64,000 nucleotides of DNA from Moritella sp. 24. Its GTDB lineage: Bacteria; Pseudomonadota; Gammaproteobacteria; Enterobacterales; Moritellaceae. The stretch covers positions 806,001-870,000 of the forward strand of contig NZ_CP056123.1 of assembly GCF_018219155.1 (NCBI RefSeq). Direction: 5' to 3'. Below, in pieces: positions 1-8,526 of the stretch (the stretch's first letter is position 1; each line of letters starts with the position of its first letter). The translations under genes were made by a program, and so were the position numbers. The notes below the pieces were generated by a model that searched no databases, was not told where the DNA came from, and saw only the letters and a list, made by a program, of their open reading frames with translations.

Positions 1-1
1 A

Positions 2-427
2 GGGAAAAAGGTAACTGTAGTGCCAATCCTACGTGCTGGCTTAGGCATGATGGATGGTGTACTAGAACATATGCCAAGTGCACGTGTAAGTGTTGTTGGT
101 ATTTACCGTGATGAAGAAACATTAGAAGCGGTATCTTACTTCGAAAAAATCGTTCACAGCATTGATGAACGTTTAGCAATTGTTGTTGACCCTATGTTAG
201 CAACTGGCGGTTCTATGATCGCAACATTAGACCTGTTAAAAGCAAAAGGTTGTAAGCGCATTAAAGTGCTTATTCTTGTTGCTGCACCAGAAGGTCTAAA
301 AGCGCTAGAAGAAGCACACCCAGATATCGAGCTTTACACTGCATCTGTTGATGAACGTTTAGACGAAAAAGGTTACATCGTTCCAGGTCTTGGTGACGCT
401 GGCGATAAGATTTTCGGTACTAAATAA
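2..427 (+). CDS. upp: Uracil phosphoribosyltransferase, 3' part
   Basis: This enzyme makes UMP from uracil and PRPP in pyrimidine salvage in the cytoplasm. Only the C-terminal two thirds is in the window: the reading frame is already open at base 2 and runs to TAA, so the start lies upstream. The visible part matches E. coli Upp closely. It has [15 protein letters not shown] at the beginning, the PRPP-binding loop DPMLATGGS, and the C-terminal [18 protein letters not shown] inside the frame at base 20 is an internal valine, not the start. A hairpin terminator follows at once, so no uracil permease gene is co-transcribed downstream, unlike the E. coli upp-uraA pair. Confidence 0.97.
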   Translation, partial: GKKVTVVPILRAGLGMMDGVLEHMPSARVSVVGIYRDEETLEAVSYFEKIVHSIDERLAIVVDPMLATGGSMIATLDLLKAKGCKRIKVLILVAAPEGLKALEEAHPDIELYTASVDERLDEKGYIVPGLGDAGDKIFGTK

Positions 428-472
428 GTACAGTAATAAGCAACTGAATTAATCTGATTAATTGAGTTATAG

Positions 473-505
473 AGACATCAACAAATTATGTTGGTGTCTT
501 TTTTT
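473..505 (+). terminator. Rho-independent terminator of upp
   Basis: A 10-bp stem, AGACATCAAC with GTTGGTGTCT (one G-U pair) and a 7-nt loop, is followed by a run of T. It lies about 45 bp after the upp stop codon. Confidence 0.85.
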
Positions 506-856
506 ACCACCCTTTTTATTCTGTTTGATTACCCACTAAATACCCGCCCCATATGAACAGCATATTCAATATATAAACCTTCTCAATATCAATATTAAAG
601 TATCGTTCACTATCAGCCTGCTTATCATCTGTATTTTTAGATTGAAAATACATAAATATTCCCCTTCATTTTAAGTTAACTCCTTGATATTTTAGTATGG
701 TCAAGTTTTTGCTATATCGCTAATTAGGTTGATGTCATGGAATATGTTGGACTTAGTGTATGGTTTGGTTATTATTTGAGGTAAATTAATAGTCTTTGCT
801 ATGTTATTATCTAAATAATCAATTTGAGTCATCACGTTACTCTTAAAAAGGATCGT
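506..856. other. Intergenic region, no gene seen
   Basis: About 350 bp of AT-rich sequence lies between the upp terminator and the DUF2066 gene. No ORF with a credible ribosome binding site and no RNA gene was recognised. It presumably carries the promoter of the DUF2066-hda pair, but no convincing -35/-10 pair stood out. Confidence 0.5.
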
Positions 857-1903
857 ATGAAGCGTTTATTTCCTATTTTATTATCATTGTTATCTCTTTT
901 ACCGTTAACTACACGTGCGGTTGAAGTTGAGCATCTTTATTCTGCATCTGTTATGGCTGTTGGTAACCAAACTAACCGCGATTTACAGAAAGTGGCATTT
1001 GCTGAGGTACTCGTGAAGATATCTGGTAATGCGACAATTGCGACAAACCCTGTGATCAAAAAAGCATTGCTCAGAGCCCGTGAGTATTTGGTTAAACAGG
1101 CTGAAGAGCGTGTTGACGGCGAACGTTATTTACAAGCAAGCTTTAATGAGCAAAAAATAAATCGCTTATTACGCAGTAGCGAGTTTGGTGTGTGGAGCCA
1201 AAACCGTCCACAGCAAGTTTTATGGCTGGTGGTTGATGAAAACTTTAGCCGAAGTGTAAAAGGCGAGAATGACACTGATTACGCCGACTTTATCAATGCA
1301 ATTAAAGCCCAAGCAAACAAACGTGGTATTCCTGTGTTATTCCCAATTATGGATCTTGATGATCAACTGAAAGTAAGTAGCAGTGATCTGTGGGGACAAT
1401 TCACCGATCCTGTTGAGCTCGCTTCAACACGTTATGCTGCAGATAATTATATTATTGCTAAGATCATTAAGCAGAATGACGATTACCAACTAAATTGGAG
1501 TATGTACGGTCGTAGTAATACAAATCAACCTTATGAAATTTGGTTAAACGGCCAAGGCCAAGGTGAACTTGAAAGTATTGGTATCGCGCTAACAAATAAC
1601 CTTGCGAATCATTTAGGTGAGCGTTATAGCGTAAAAGCATCAGGCAATAATGAAGTGGTGTTTTTAAATGTAGATGCGGTTACTGGTATTACTGATTATG
1701 CAAAATTGATTGAGATGTTTTCTGAGTTATCTGCGGTTGCACAAGTTGATCTTGAGATCGTGAGTGGATCAAGTATTCAGTTAAAGTTGGTATTACTCGG
1801 TACGCAAGACGATCTATTGACTGAATTATCACTAGATCAACGGATCCAAAGTAGTGAAAATGCCCTTGGTGACATGAATTTTCAATGGAACGCGACAAAT
1901 TAA
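857..1903 (+). CDS. DUF2066 domain-containing exported protein
   Basis: This is a conserved protein of unknown function, about 348 residues. It starts with a clear Sec signal peptide (MKRLFPILLSLLSLLPLTTRA) followed by the DUF2066-type mature region (EVEHLYSASVMAVGNQ), so it is expected in the periplasm or envelope. I chose ATG at 857 because AAAAGGA lies just upstream and because it puts the signal peptide at the N-terminus. A longer form from TTG at 824 would add eleven residues in front of the signal. In related marine gammaproteobacteria this gene sits directly before hda, as here. No catalytic motif was seen. Confidence 0.85.
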   Translation: MKRLFPILLSLLSLLPLTTRAVEVEHLYSASVMAVGNQTNRDLQKVAFAEVLVKISGNATIATNPVIKKALLRAREYLVKQAEERVDGERYLQASFNEQKINRLLRSSEFGVWSQNRPQQVLWLVVDENFSRSVKGENDTDYADFINAIKAQANKRGIPVLFPIMDLDDQLKVSSSDLWGQFTDPVELASTRYAADNYIIAKIIKQNDDYQLNWSMYGRSNTNQPYEIWLNGQGQGELESIGIALTNNLANHLGERYSVKASGNNEVVFLNVDAVTGITDYAKLIEMFSELSAVAQVDLEIVSGSSIQLKLVLLGTQDDLLTELSLDQRIQSSENALGDMNFQWNATN

Positions 1904-1943
1904 GCAATTTTGCATTGTGTTTTTTTGCTAGCCGTTCTCTATC

Positions 1944-1967
1944 GGCCATTGAGGTGCTACAATGGCC
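1944..1967 (+). other. Inverted repeat before hda
   Basis: GGCCATTG and CAATGGCC form a perfect 8-bp stem with an 8-nt loop between the DUF2066 stop and hda. No T-run follows, so it is not a standard terminator. TACAAT inside it could be a -10 element for hda, but no good -35 partner was found. Confidence 0.4.
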
Positions 1968-2000
1968 ACACTAATCTTATGATTGTATGAAAGGGTGATA

Positions 2001-2714
2001 TTGAACACTCCAGCACAACTTTCTTTACCAGTACAATTACCCGATGGTGAAACTTTCGCGAGTTTTTACCCCGGTGCTAATGTCCAGCTACTCACAGCAT
2101 TAAAAAATGCTGCTGTCGGCGACGGTGATCCATTTATTTACTTATTTGGTAGCCGAAGTTCGGGCACCTCTCATTTACTCCACGCAACCTGTACCGAGTG
2201 TACGGACGCTGATCGTTCAGCCGCTTATTTACCGATGGAAATGTCAGCCATGATGTCCCCATCTGTATTAGATGGTATGGAACATCTTGATATTGTTTGT
2301 ATTGATAATATTGAAATGATTGCCGGTGTTCGAGAGTGGGAAGTCGCCTTATTTAATTTTTACAATCGTTGGCTCGATAGTCATGATCAAGATAATCCAG
2401 GATCATTAATTGTAACGGGGAATAGCGCAGCAAGGCACTTAGGTATTCAATTACCCGATTTGTTGTCTCGACTCGATTGGGGCGTGAGCTATCAATTACA
2501 GTTATTAGATGATGACGGTAAGCTTGCTGCATTACAGCTACGTGCAGAGTTTAGAGGATTGAAATTACCCGTTGATGTGGGTCGCTTTCTGTTAAACCGT
2601 TCATCGCGTGATATGAAAACTCTGATTGCAACATTAGATCGATTAGATCAAGCGTCAATTAGTGCGCAACGCCGATTAACTATCCCATTCGTTAAAGAAA
2701 CACTTTCTCTGTAA
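2001..2714 (+). CDS. hda: DnaA regulatory inactivator Hda
   Basis: Hda is an AAA+ protein related to DnaA. Together with the DNA-loaded beta clamp it promotes hydrolysis of DnaA-bound ATP and so prevents re-initiation of replication. The N-terminus (NTPAQLSLPVQLPD) contains the clamp-binding motif QLSLPV. LDGMEHLDIVCIDNIEMIAG corresponds to the Walker B region, and PDLLSRLDWG and RSSRDMKTL follow as in the E. coli protein. I chose TTG at 2001 because AAAGGG lies 5 nt upstream and because it gives the same N-terminal sequence as E. coli Hda; an in-frame TTG at 1983 would add six residues. The protein is about 237 residues, normal for the family. Confidence 0.95.
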   Translation: MNTPAQLSLPVQLPDGETFASFYPGANVQLLTALKNAAVGDGDPFIYLFGSRSSGTSHLLHATCTECTDADRSAAYLPMEMSAMMSPSVLDGMEHLDIVCIDNIEMIAGVREWEVALFNFYNRWLDSHDQDNPGSLIVTGNSAARHLGIQLPDLLSRLDWGVSYQLQLLDDDGKLAALQLRAEFRGLKLPVDVGRFLLNRSSRDMKTLIATLDRLDQASISAQRRLTIPFVKETLSL

Positions 2715-2758
2715 GCCAGCCCTTCCATAAACGAAAGTAAGATTTTTTAATCGCACAT

Positions 2759-2798
2759 AAAAAAAGGAAATAGGGCCGATGACCTATTTCCTTTTTTA
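2759..2798. terminator. Bidirectional terminator, hda / DUF2069
   Basis: AAAAAAAGGAAATAGG pairs with CCTATTTCCTTTTTT across an 8-nt loop. A-run and T-run flanks serve both strands, and the site lies between the convergent ends of hda and the DUF2069 gene. Confidence 0.9.
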
Positions 2799-2863
2799 TT
2801 TCAGTGTGACTTCAACGCGAGCCTGTTAAATAAACTCAATCGATGAACTCTGTTTAGACAGTC

Positions 2864-3448
2864 TTAATCTTTCTTTTGTGTTTTGTATGCTTCTTCTCGT
2901 TCTTTTTCTTCTGCCATCACAACTTTCAGTTTATCAAGACCTAAGCCTAGTTGTTTGCCCTGCATACGCGCATAAATGCCATTACCAAACAGCATACAGT
3001 TAGCTAAAGCAAACTCGAGTATAGCGAGATAGCGTTCATCAGGGTCGGTATACATGAGCGTTAATGAATGCATGTAATAGATCATGACAACAAAATTACT
3101 CCATGCTGCCGTGTATGGCTTACCTTTAACGAGTCCGTACAAAGGCAGTAATAATGGAAATATCCAAATTAATGCTTTTGCGAGCGGGTTTGATTCGTGT
3201 GATGCTTGGCGCTCCAGCCATTTTTGTTTTTCGGCTTCAACTTGCGGTAGTAACTCAGGGTTTACGTCTGCCATTGCAGTGAGTTCTGCTAATGCTTGCG
3301 ATTGCGTATGATCTTGACTTTTTTCTGGTGTTAGCCATAGCTGCCATACGAACATGAGTATGATCAGGCCAAAGTAGCCAAATAGTCCCAGAAAACGGTA
3401 CTGAGTAATACGCTTTTGTGTTGCTTGCATTTCTTGTGTTGTTTGCAT
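2864..3448 (-). CDS. DUF2069 domain-containing membrane protein
   Basis: This is a conserved inner-membrane protein of unknown function, 194 residues. Hydrophobic segments lie near residues 20-40 (FLGLFGYFGLIILMFVWQLWL) and 90-105 (ALIWIFPLLLPLYGLVKG), with two more in the middle and C-terminal part (NFVVMIYYMHSLTLMY, ILEFALANCMLFGNGIYARM). The tail is charged and Lys/Glu rich. KGKPYTAAWSNFVVMIYYMHS is the most family-typical stretch. It lies 13 bp after the arsC-like gene on the same strand, so the two are probably co-transcribed. The segment between the first two hydrophobic regions is longer than I remember for the family. Confidence 0.8.
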   Translation of the reverse strand: MQTTQEMQATQKRITQYRFLGLFGYFGLIILMFVWQLWLTPEKSQDHTQSQALAELTAMADVNPELLPQVEAEKQKWLERQASHESNPLAKALIWIFPLLLPLYGLVKGKPYTAAWSNFVVMIYYMHSLTLMYTDPDERYLAILEFALANCMLFGNGIYARMQGKQLGLGLDKLKVVMAEEKEREEAYKTQKKD

Positions 3449-3461
3449 TATTTGCTCGTTG

Positions 3462-3812
3462 TTAGAGTATTGCTAAAACATTTTCAGGAGGACGACCAAT
3501 GGCAGCTTTACCATTTGCTAATACGATAGGACGTTCAATTAGCTTAGGTGTTGCGATCATCGCTGCGATAAGTTCATCATTGGATAAGTTGGTATCATCT
3601 AATCCTAATGCTTTATATTCCGCTTCTTTGATACGCATTAATTGACGTGGTGCTAATGCTAACAAAGTCAGGATTTCTTGTAGTTGCGCTGCTGACGGTG
3701 GTGTGTCTAGGTATTTAATGATGCTGGGTGTAACACCTTGCTCTTCAAGTAATGCAAGAGTTTGACGACTTTTAGAGCAGCGAGGGTTGTGATAAATAGT
3801 AACAGTAGTCAT
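3462..3812 (-). CDS. yfgD: Arsenate reductase-like protein, ArsC/YfgD type
   Basis: This is a 116-residue protein of the glutaredoxin-coupled ArsC family with a thioredoxin-like fold. The motif IYHNPRCSKSR places the catalytic cysteine at residue 12, and RPIVLANGKAAIGRPPENVL is the conserved C-terminal substrate-loop region. True ArsC reduces arsenate to arsenite. The chromosomal YfgD branch next to bepA is common and its physiological substrate is uncertain, so arsenate resistance should not be assumed; no arsB or arsR is nearby. The gene lies between bepA, from which a hairpin separates it, and the DUF2069 gene. Confidence 0.88.
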   Translation of the reverse strand: MTTVTIYHNPRCSKSRQTLALLEEQGVTPSIIKYLDTPPSAAQLQEILTLLALAPRQLMRIKEAEYKALGLDDTNLSNDELIAAMIATPKLIERPIVLANGKAAIGRPPENVLAIL

Positions 3813-3856
3813 GGCTTGGCCTATTCCTTAAAACAAGTCTTAAATAAATCTTAAAA

Positions 3857-3885
3857 CAAAATGGGGTCCTTTAAGCCCCATTTTG
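3857..3885 (-). terminator. Hairpin terminator after bepA
   Basis: CAAAATGGGG and CCCCATTTTG form a perfect 10-bp stem with a 9-nt loop, 20 bp after the bepA stop. On the minus strand the stem is followed by TTTTAAG, a short T-tract, so termination may be partial. Confidence 0.7.
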
Positions 3886-3905
3886 CCTTTTTTCCTGTCC
3901 CTTGG

Positions 3906-5363
3906 CTAGTTTTGAAGCGCTTGCATTTGTTGCTTTTCTAACTCAACTTGTTCCATATGTGCATCAATTCGTGCGATATCCGCTGAACTTGTTGCTAGCG
4001 TGCGTGCTGATTGCAGTTCGTTGAGTGCTTTTGGATAGTTCGCTTTAAGTTGTGCTACTTTTGCTCGCTGTACATACATTCTAACTTTGTCATCGGTTTG
4101 TCTCAGCAAATCAATATAAATACTTAAAGCAATCATATCGGTTTCATTATCACGTAAGTAATGACGGATTAGTTTTTCCGCTTCGTCATACCTTTTATCT
4201 TGCTGCAGCGCTACAGCTAAGTTGATTGTGGTGACAGGGTTATTCGTATATCTGTCATTGGCTTTTTGTAATCGTTTGATAGCCTCGTCATTATGCTTTA
4301 ACGCTAAATCTATATCGGTCAGCGTATCAAGATAAAAAAGGTTGTTTGGCTGTGATGCAGCTAATCCGACGACAATTTTTTTCGCTTCTTCATTTTTCTT
4401 TAATTGTAATAAAGCCAGGGCTTGGCCGTATAGCGCTGCATCTTTTAATATAAATGAACCCGTTTTAAGTTGATGTTGAAAAAATTGGAGTGCTTCTTTT
4501 GGCTTTAATGTGCCATAGCGAACTTGAATACGCGCTTTGGCTAGTTGATAGTCGAGGCTAGGCTGATAATAGCGGCTTGGGTATAAGGCTGCTCTGTCAC
4601 GCGCTTCGGTAATACGAGTCGTTGGTAATGGGTGAGTGATTAACATTTGTGGCGGTGTTGAGCTAAAACGATATTGTGCTGATAACTTACCAAAGAAGGT
4701 CGACATTGCAGCCGGATCATAACCCGCGTTCGCCATTACTTGAATACCAATACGATCTGCTTCAAATTCATTTGCACGGGTGTAGTTAATCGCAGACTGG
4801 GCATTAATTGCGACAGTCGTTTGCAGCATCGCAATACCAGCAACGGGGTTAGCAATGCCTAATAATACTGCACCGACTAAACCAGCAACGGTCAATTGGC
4901 TATTGCCTGCTTGTGCTTCTAAACTACGCGCAAGATGGCGCTGAGTAATATGTGAGATTTCATGGGCGATAACGGATGCAAATTCAGACTCATTTTCGGC
5001 ATATAAAAATAACCCAGTGTGTACTTTGACATAACCACCAAGAAATGCCGCGGCATTAATTTCATCATCTTTGATGAGAAAAAAGTTAAATGGGAAGCGA
5101 ACGGAGTCCGTTTTGCTAATTAATTTAGCCCCTAACTCAGCAATGTATTCTTGTAAAACTGGATCACTGACCATCGGAAAAGAGCCGCGTGCGACTTTAA
5201 TAAAAGCGTCGCCATATTGGCGTTCTTGGTCAATAGATAAGGCTGTCACACCTGCAGTGCCGATCTCGGGAAGCTTGTTGGTGGCCTGCACTGAGCTAAC
5301 CAGACCTAAAGTGCCGACAAATAATGCGGTACTGGTTAAACGAAATATTTTCTTGAGAAGCAA
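3906..5363 (-). CDS. bepA: Beta-barrel assembly-enhancing protease BepA
   Basis: BepA is a periplasmic M48 zinc metalloprotease and chaperone that helps assemble or degrades outer-membrane beta-barrel proteins such as LptD at the Bam complex. The N-terminus has a signal peptide ending near SSVQA. The zinc motif HEISH is at residues 134-138, and the third-ligand motif NEFEADRIG contains E201. The C-terminal half carries TPR-like helices. The length (485 residues) fits E. coli YfgC/BepA. No upstream ATG gives a signal peptide, so the start is TTG at 5363, with AGG about 7 nt before it. Confidence 0.95.
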   Translation of the reverse strand: MLLKKIFRLTSTALFVGTLGLVSSVQATNKLPEIGTAGVTALSIDQERQYGDAFIKVARGSFPMVSDPVLQEYIAELGAKLISKTDSVRFPFNFFLIKDDEINAAAFLGGYVKVHTGLFLYAENESEFASVIAHEISHITQRHLARSLEAQAGNSQLTVAGLVGAVLLGIANPVAGIAMLQTTVAINAQSAINYTRANEFEADRIGIQVMANAGYDPAAMSTFFGKLSAQYRFSSTPPQMLITHPLPTTRITEARDRAALYPSRYYQPSLDYQLAKARIQVRYGTLKPKEALQFFQHQLKTGSFILKDAALYGQALALLQLKKNEEAKKIVVGLAASQPNNLFYLDTLTDIDLALKHNDEAIKRLQKANDRYTNNPVTTINLAVALQQDKRYDEAEKLIRHYLRDNETDMIALSIYIDLLRQTDDKVRMYVQRAKVAQLKANYPKALNELQSARTLATSSADIARIDAHMEQVELEKQQMQALQN

Positions 5364-5596
5364 ATTGGCGACCTATGTAATAAAGCTAAGCAAACTAGTT
5401 AACATAGTAGAACATATTATTAACTGATAACAATGACAATTTATAAGACGACTGATAATACGTAAAGTTCCTAGGTCTGTTTGGTTAATTTTTATTGATG
5501 AAAGATAAGATATTTACGCTTTTGTGGAAAATTTGGTACTAATCCTGCTAAAATCGGTAAGTATTTATTTCAAATTTAAAATGAGAGTGAATTAAG

Positions 5597-6316
5597 ATGG
5601 GCAGAGCGTTCCAAAACCGTAAATTATCGATGGCTAAAACAGCTGGCATGAAAACTAAGATCTACTCTAAATATGGTAAAGAGATCTATGTATCTGCAAA
5701 AAGTGGTGGTGGCGACCCTGATAGCAACTTAAGTCTTCGCCGCATCATTGAAAAAGCGAAAAAAGATCAAGTTCCAACTCACGTAATCGAACGTGCTATT
5801 GAAAAAGCATCGGGCGCTGGCGGTGAAGATTATGAACGTGCAAGTTATGAAGGCTTTGGCCCAGGTAACTGCATGGTTATCGTTGAATGTCTAACCGACA
5901 ACGGTAAGCGTACTTTCACTGAAGTTCGTCAAGCATTCGTTAAGAATGGCGCGAAATTGGGTGCTCAAGGTTCTGTATCACACATGTTTGATCATCAAGC
6001 TGTATTTGAATTCAAATTTGATGACGAAGATGCAGTATTAGAAACATTGATGGAAGCGGAAGTAGATGTAGCTGATGTTGAGAATGAAGACGGTACAATC
6101 ACTGTTTATGTTCCACATACTGAATTCTACAAAACGAAAGTAGCATTATCAGAAGCGTTTGCTGATATTGAATTTGATGCAGAAGACATCACGTTCTTGC
6201 CACAAGTAGAAACTGAAGTGACGGGTGATGACGTTGAAATGTTCGAACGTTTCCTTGCTGCGTTAAACGACAGTGATGATGTACAAGATGTATATCACAA
6301 TGCGATCATTGACTAA
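5597..6316 (+). CDS. YebC/PmpR-family regulator (YeeN-like)
   Basis: This is a 239-residue YebC/PmpR-family protein. Family members act as DNA-binding transcriptional regulators, and some have been linked to translation of proline-rich stretches. The sequence begins [17 protein letters not shown]. It contains [21 protein letters not shown] and [19 protein letters not shown], and ends DVYHNAIID; these are the usual family blocks. The start and GGGD region resemble the second paralogue (YeeN) as much as YebC itself. It stands alone: ruvC is not adjacent, and in many proteobacteria yebC precedes ruvC. That favours the paralogue. Confidence 0.9.
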   Translation: MGRAFQNRKLSMAKTAGMKTKIYSKYGKEIYVSAKSGGGDPDSNLSLRRIIEKAKKDQVPTHVIERAIEKASGAGGEDYERASYEGFGPGNCMVIVECLTDNGKRTFTEVRQAFVKNGAKLGAQGSVSHMFDHQAVFEFKFDDEDAVLETLMEAEVDVADVENEDGTITVYVPHTEFYKTKVALSEAFADIEFDAEDITFLPQVETEVTGDDVEMFERFLAALNDSDDVQDVYHNAIID

Positions 6317-6370
6317 TTATTAATACAGTTAATGAAATGCGGTTTTTATACACATATAAATACCGCATAT

Positions 6371-6420
6371 AAAAAGGCCGATTACCACTTCTTTATCAGA
6401 ATGGGTAATCGGCCTTTTTT
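6371..6420. terminator. Bidirectional terminator, yebC-like / phnA-like
   Basis: AAAAAGGCCGATTACC pairs with GGTAATCGGCCTTTTTT (16 bp, 17-nt loop). The A/T runs on both sides suit both convergent genes. Confidence 0.92.
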
Positions 6421-6488
6421 GATCTACTTAGTTGTCACGAACTTAAAAATAGCTGCCTACGTATTCAGAACGAGACAAATTAAGCAAA

Positions 6489-7058
6489 TTACATTTTTTT
6501 GCAGTATGCAGAAATGATTACCATCGCAGTACCGTTCGCACGACCTTGGATGTGTAATGGGTTATCTGTTAAACCGATATTACGTACCGCTGTACCGCGT
6601 TTAATCACTAAGCTTGAACCTTTAACAGGTAAATCTTTAATGATGTTTACGTTGTCGCCAGCTTGTAGAATTGTGCCGTTAACGTCACGCGCTGGAGAAT
6701 CAGTCATTGCCGCAATTAACACGCCTTTTTCAGCCCATGCTTTTACGTCTTCTTCCATATACATCATATCAAGTAGATCACGTGACCAATCTGCATCTAG
6801 ACGATGAAGCATACGGTATGCAAGTACTTGTACTGCTGGTACTTGGCTCCACATACTGTCGTTTAGGCAACGCCAATGATTTGCATCAAGTGCATCAGAA
6901 GTGTTGATTTGATCAAGGCAAGTATCACAAAGCATTACTGCACAGTCAGAGCTTTTTTCTGGCGATTCAGGTAGCTCATAAGCTGATAGGTTAGATTCTG
7001 ATGTGCACATTTCACATTTAGAATCACTGCGTTGTAATAGCGTTGTTTCGATAGTCAT
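6489..7058 (-). CDS. PhnA (YjdM) domain protein
   Basis: This is a 189-residue protein with a C-terminal PhnA/YjdM domain (DVNGTILQAGDNVNIIKDLPVKGSS...IKRGT, then the GRANGTAMVI end). At the N-terminus a zinc-ribbon-like arrangement is visible: CEMC near residue 16 and CDTC about 30 residues later. E. coli YjdM is only about 111 residues; this longer form with an inserted helical middle section is the type I recall in Vibrio and Shewanella. Despite the name, the family is not shown to cleave phosphonates and its function is unknown. It is monocistronic and convergent with the yebC-like gene. Confidence 0.85.
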   Translation of the reverse strand: MTIETTLLQRSDSKCEMCTSESNLSAYELPESPEKSSDCAVMLCDTCLDQINTSDALDANHWRCLNDSMWSQVPAVQVLAYRMLHRLDADWSRDLLDMMYMEEDVKAWAEKGVLIAAMTDSPARDVNGTILQAGDNVNIIKDLPVKGSSLVIKRGTAVRNIGLTDNPLHIQGRANGTAMVIISAYCKKM

Positions 7059-7178
7059 TGAATTAATCCTCTAGATTTTGTGGGGCTATTATGCCACAAC
7101 GTGAGTATTTTGGGTATCTCACAATAGATTTCAATTCTCAAGCTCGCTACACTGGTTTTTTATCAAGTTGGAGTTCAC

Positions 7179-8312
7179 ATGGAAGCAAGCGTACTATTTG
7201 ATGAGTTAACGACAAATGACGGTCATGTTATTGGTCTTATTACCCTTAATAAGGCGCGTCAGTTACATGCCTTAAGCGCGGATATGTTTCCATTGTTACG
7301 GCAGCAACTTCTTGCATGGCAAACTGATAAGCGTGTGGTGAGTGTATTACTGACCAGCACGGGTGAAAAAGCATTCTGTGCGGGTGGTGATGTGAAATCA
7401 CTCCAGCAAGCTTTAGTGAATACAGTAGGCAATACTGCAAAACAGCAAGCTGTGAGTGAGTATTTTACAGCAGAGTATCAAGTCGATTACCTATTACATA
7501 ATTTTGGTAAGCCACTTATCGTATGGGGCGACGGCATTATTATGGGCGGCGGGCTTGGTCTGTTTATGGGCGCGAGTCATCGTGTGGTAACTGAAACAGC
7601 ACGTATTGCGATGCCTGAAATTACTATCGGCTTATTTCCTGATGTGGGTGCAACTTGGTTTTTAAATCGTTTACCTCAGCCTGGTGTCGGACTGTTTCTC
7701 GGCCTCACTGGTGCGAGTATTAATGCCCGAGATGCGAAATACCTTGGTCTAAGCGAGTATCTAATCCCGTCAGCTCTGCAAGCAAAATTACTGACAGAAT
7801 TACGAGCGCTAGATTGGCACGCCGATATGGTTGAGCATCCTACTCAAGTCGATACTCTTCTTAACACGCTCTATGATGACAGTTTGTTCGCTGCTGATAA
7901 CTTATCTATCCATCAAGAATTCTTCACTGGACTGAGCCAAAAATTGAATTTAACGGCTGTGATTAACGAGATTGAAGGGCATCAGCATCACAGTGACTGG
8001 TTGCAAAAAGGCATTAACAAATTACTGCTTGGCAGCCCGATATCGGCGCATATCTTATATCAACAAATAACCCAATATACAGATTTGTCGCTTGCTGATT
8101 GTTTCCGTTTAGAATTGGATATCGCTGTTAACGTTTGTTTGCATGGCGACTTAGTTGAAGGTGTGCGTGCGTTATTAGTGGATAAAGATAATCAACCAGA
8201 TTGGTTATATAAAAAAATAGATCATGTGCCTATGAGTTTTGTGGATAGTTTATTGTTGTCACCTTGGCGAGGCTCTGCTCATCCCTTAGATATGCTTAAA
8301 TTTGCATCTTAA
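7179..8312 (+). CDS. Enoyl-CoA hydratase/isomerase, HIBCH-like hydrolase
   Basis: This is a 377-residue crotonase-fold protein of the 3-hydroxyisobutyryl-CoA hydrolase type, which hydrolyses 3-hydroxyisobutyryl-CoA in valine breakdown. AFCAGGDVKSL and IIMGGGLGLFMGASHRVV form the oxyanion-hole region. MPEITIGLFPDVGATWFLNRLP contains the Glu and Asp expected for HIBCH rather than simple enoyl-CoA hydratases. The extended C-terminal half also fits that subfamily. ATG at 7179 has GGAG eight bases upstream. No other valine-degradation genes adjoin it, so the substrate is assigned by family only. Confidence 0.85.
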   Translation: MEASVLFDELTTNDGHVIGLITLNKARQLHALSADMFPLLRQQLLAWQTDKRVVSVLLTSTGEKAFCAGGDVKSLQQALVNTVGNTAKQQAVSEYFTAEYQVDYLLHNFGKPLIVWGDGIIMGGGLGLFMGASHRVVTETARIAMPEITIGLFPDVGATWFLNRLPQPGVGLFLGLTGASINARDAKYLGLSEYLIPSALQAKLLTELRALDWHADMVEHPTQVDTLLNTLYDDSLFAADNLSIHQEFFTGLSQKLNLTAVINEIEGHQHHSDWLQKGINKLLLGSPISAHILYQQITQYTDLSLADCFRLELDIAVNVCLHGDLVEGVRALLVDKDNQPDWLYKKIDHVPMSFVDSLLLSPWRGSAHPLDMLKFAS

Positions 8313-8526
8313 TTACTTAAATGTGTGACGTATATACCAAACTAGGTAGTTGTGTTTAGCTTGTTTTATAAAGCCCTTTATTTTATAAGGATAAAAGTTA
8401 TAATCACCTCAAAGTGGTTACCTGGTGGCAGGTTGCGCTATCAATTGGCTATGCTGAGATGATTATTGCTTACAATGCATTTGCAAAGTGTATTGCCGCA
8501 ACAATTATTTATTTTGGAGATATATT
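8313..8526. other. Upstream region of the iron alcohol dehydrogenase
   Basis: About 210 bp without a gene. A small hairpin, ACCTG-GTGG-CAGGT at 8420-8433, is visible. No recognisable operator or riboswitch was found. Confidence 0.35.

Noticed and set aside
20-427. Complete upp starting with GTG at base 20
   Set aside because: The frame is open to base 2 and upstream residues (GKKVTV) also match Upp, so the gene is cut by the window edge.
2864-3311. Plus-strand ORFs inside minus-strand genes here and elsewhere
   Set aside because: They have no family motifs, no binding sites, and lie fully opposite well-supported genes, so they are treated as chance open frames.
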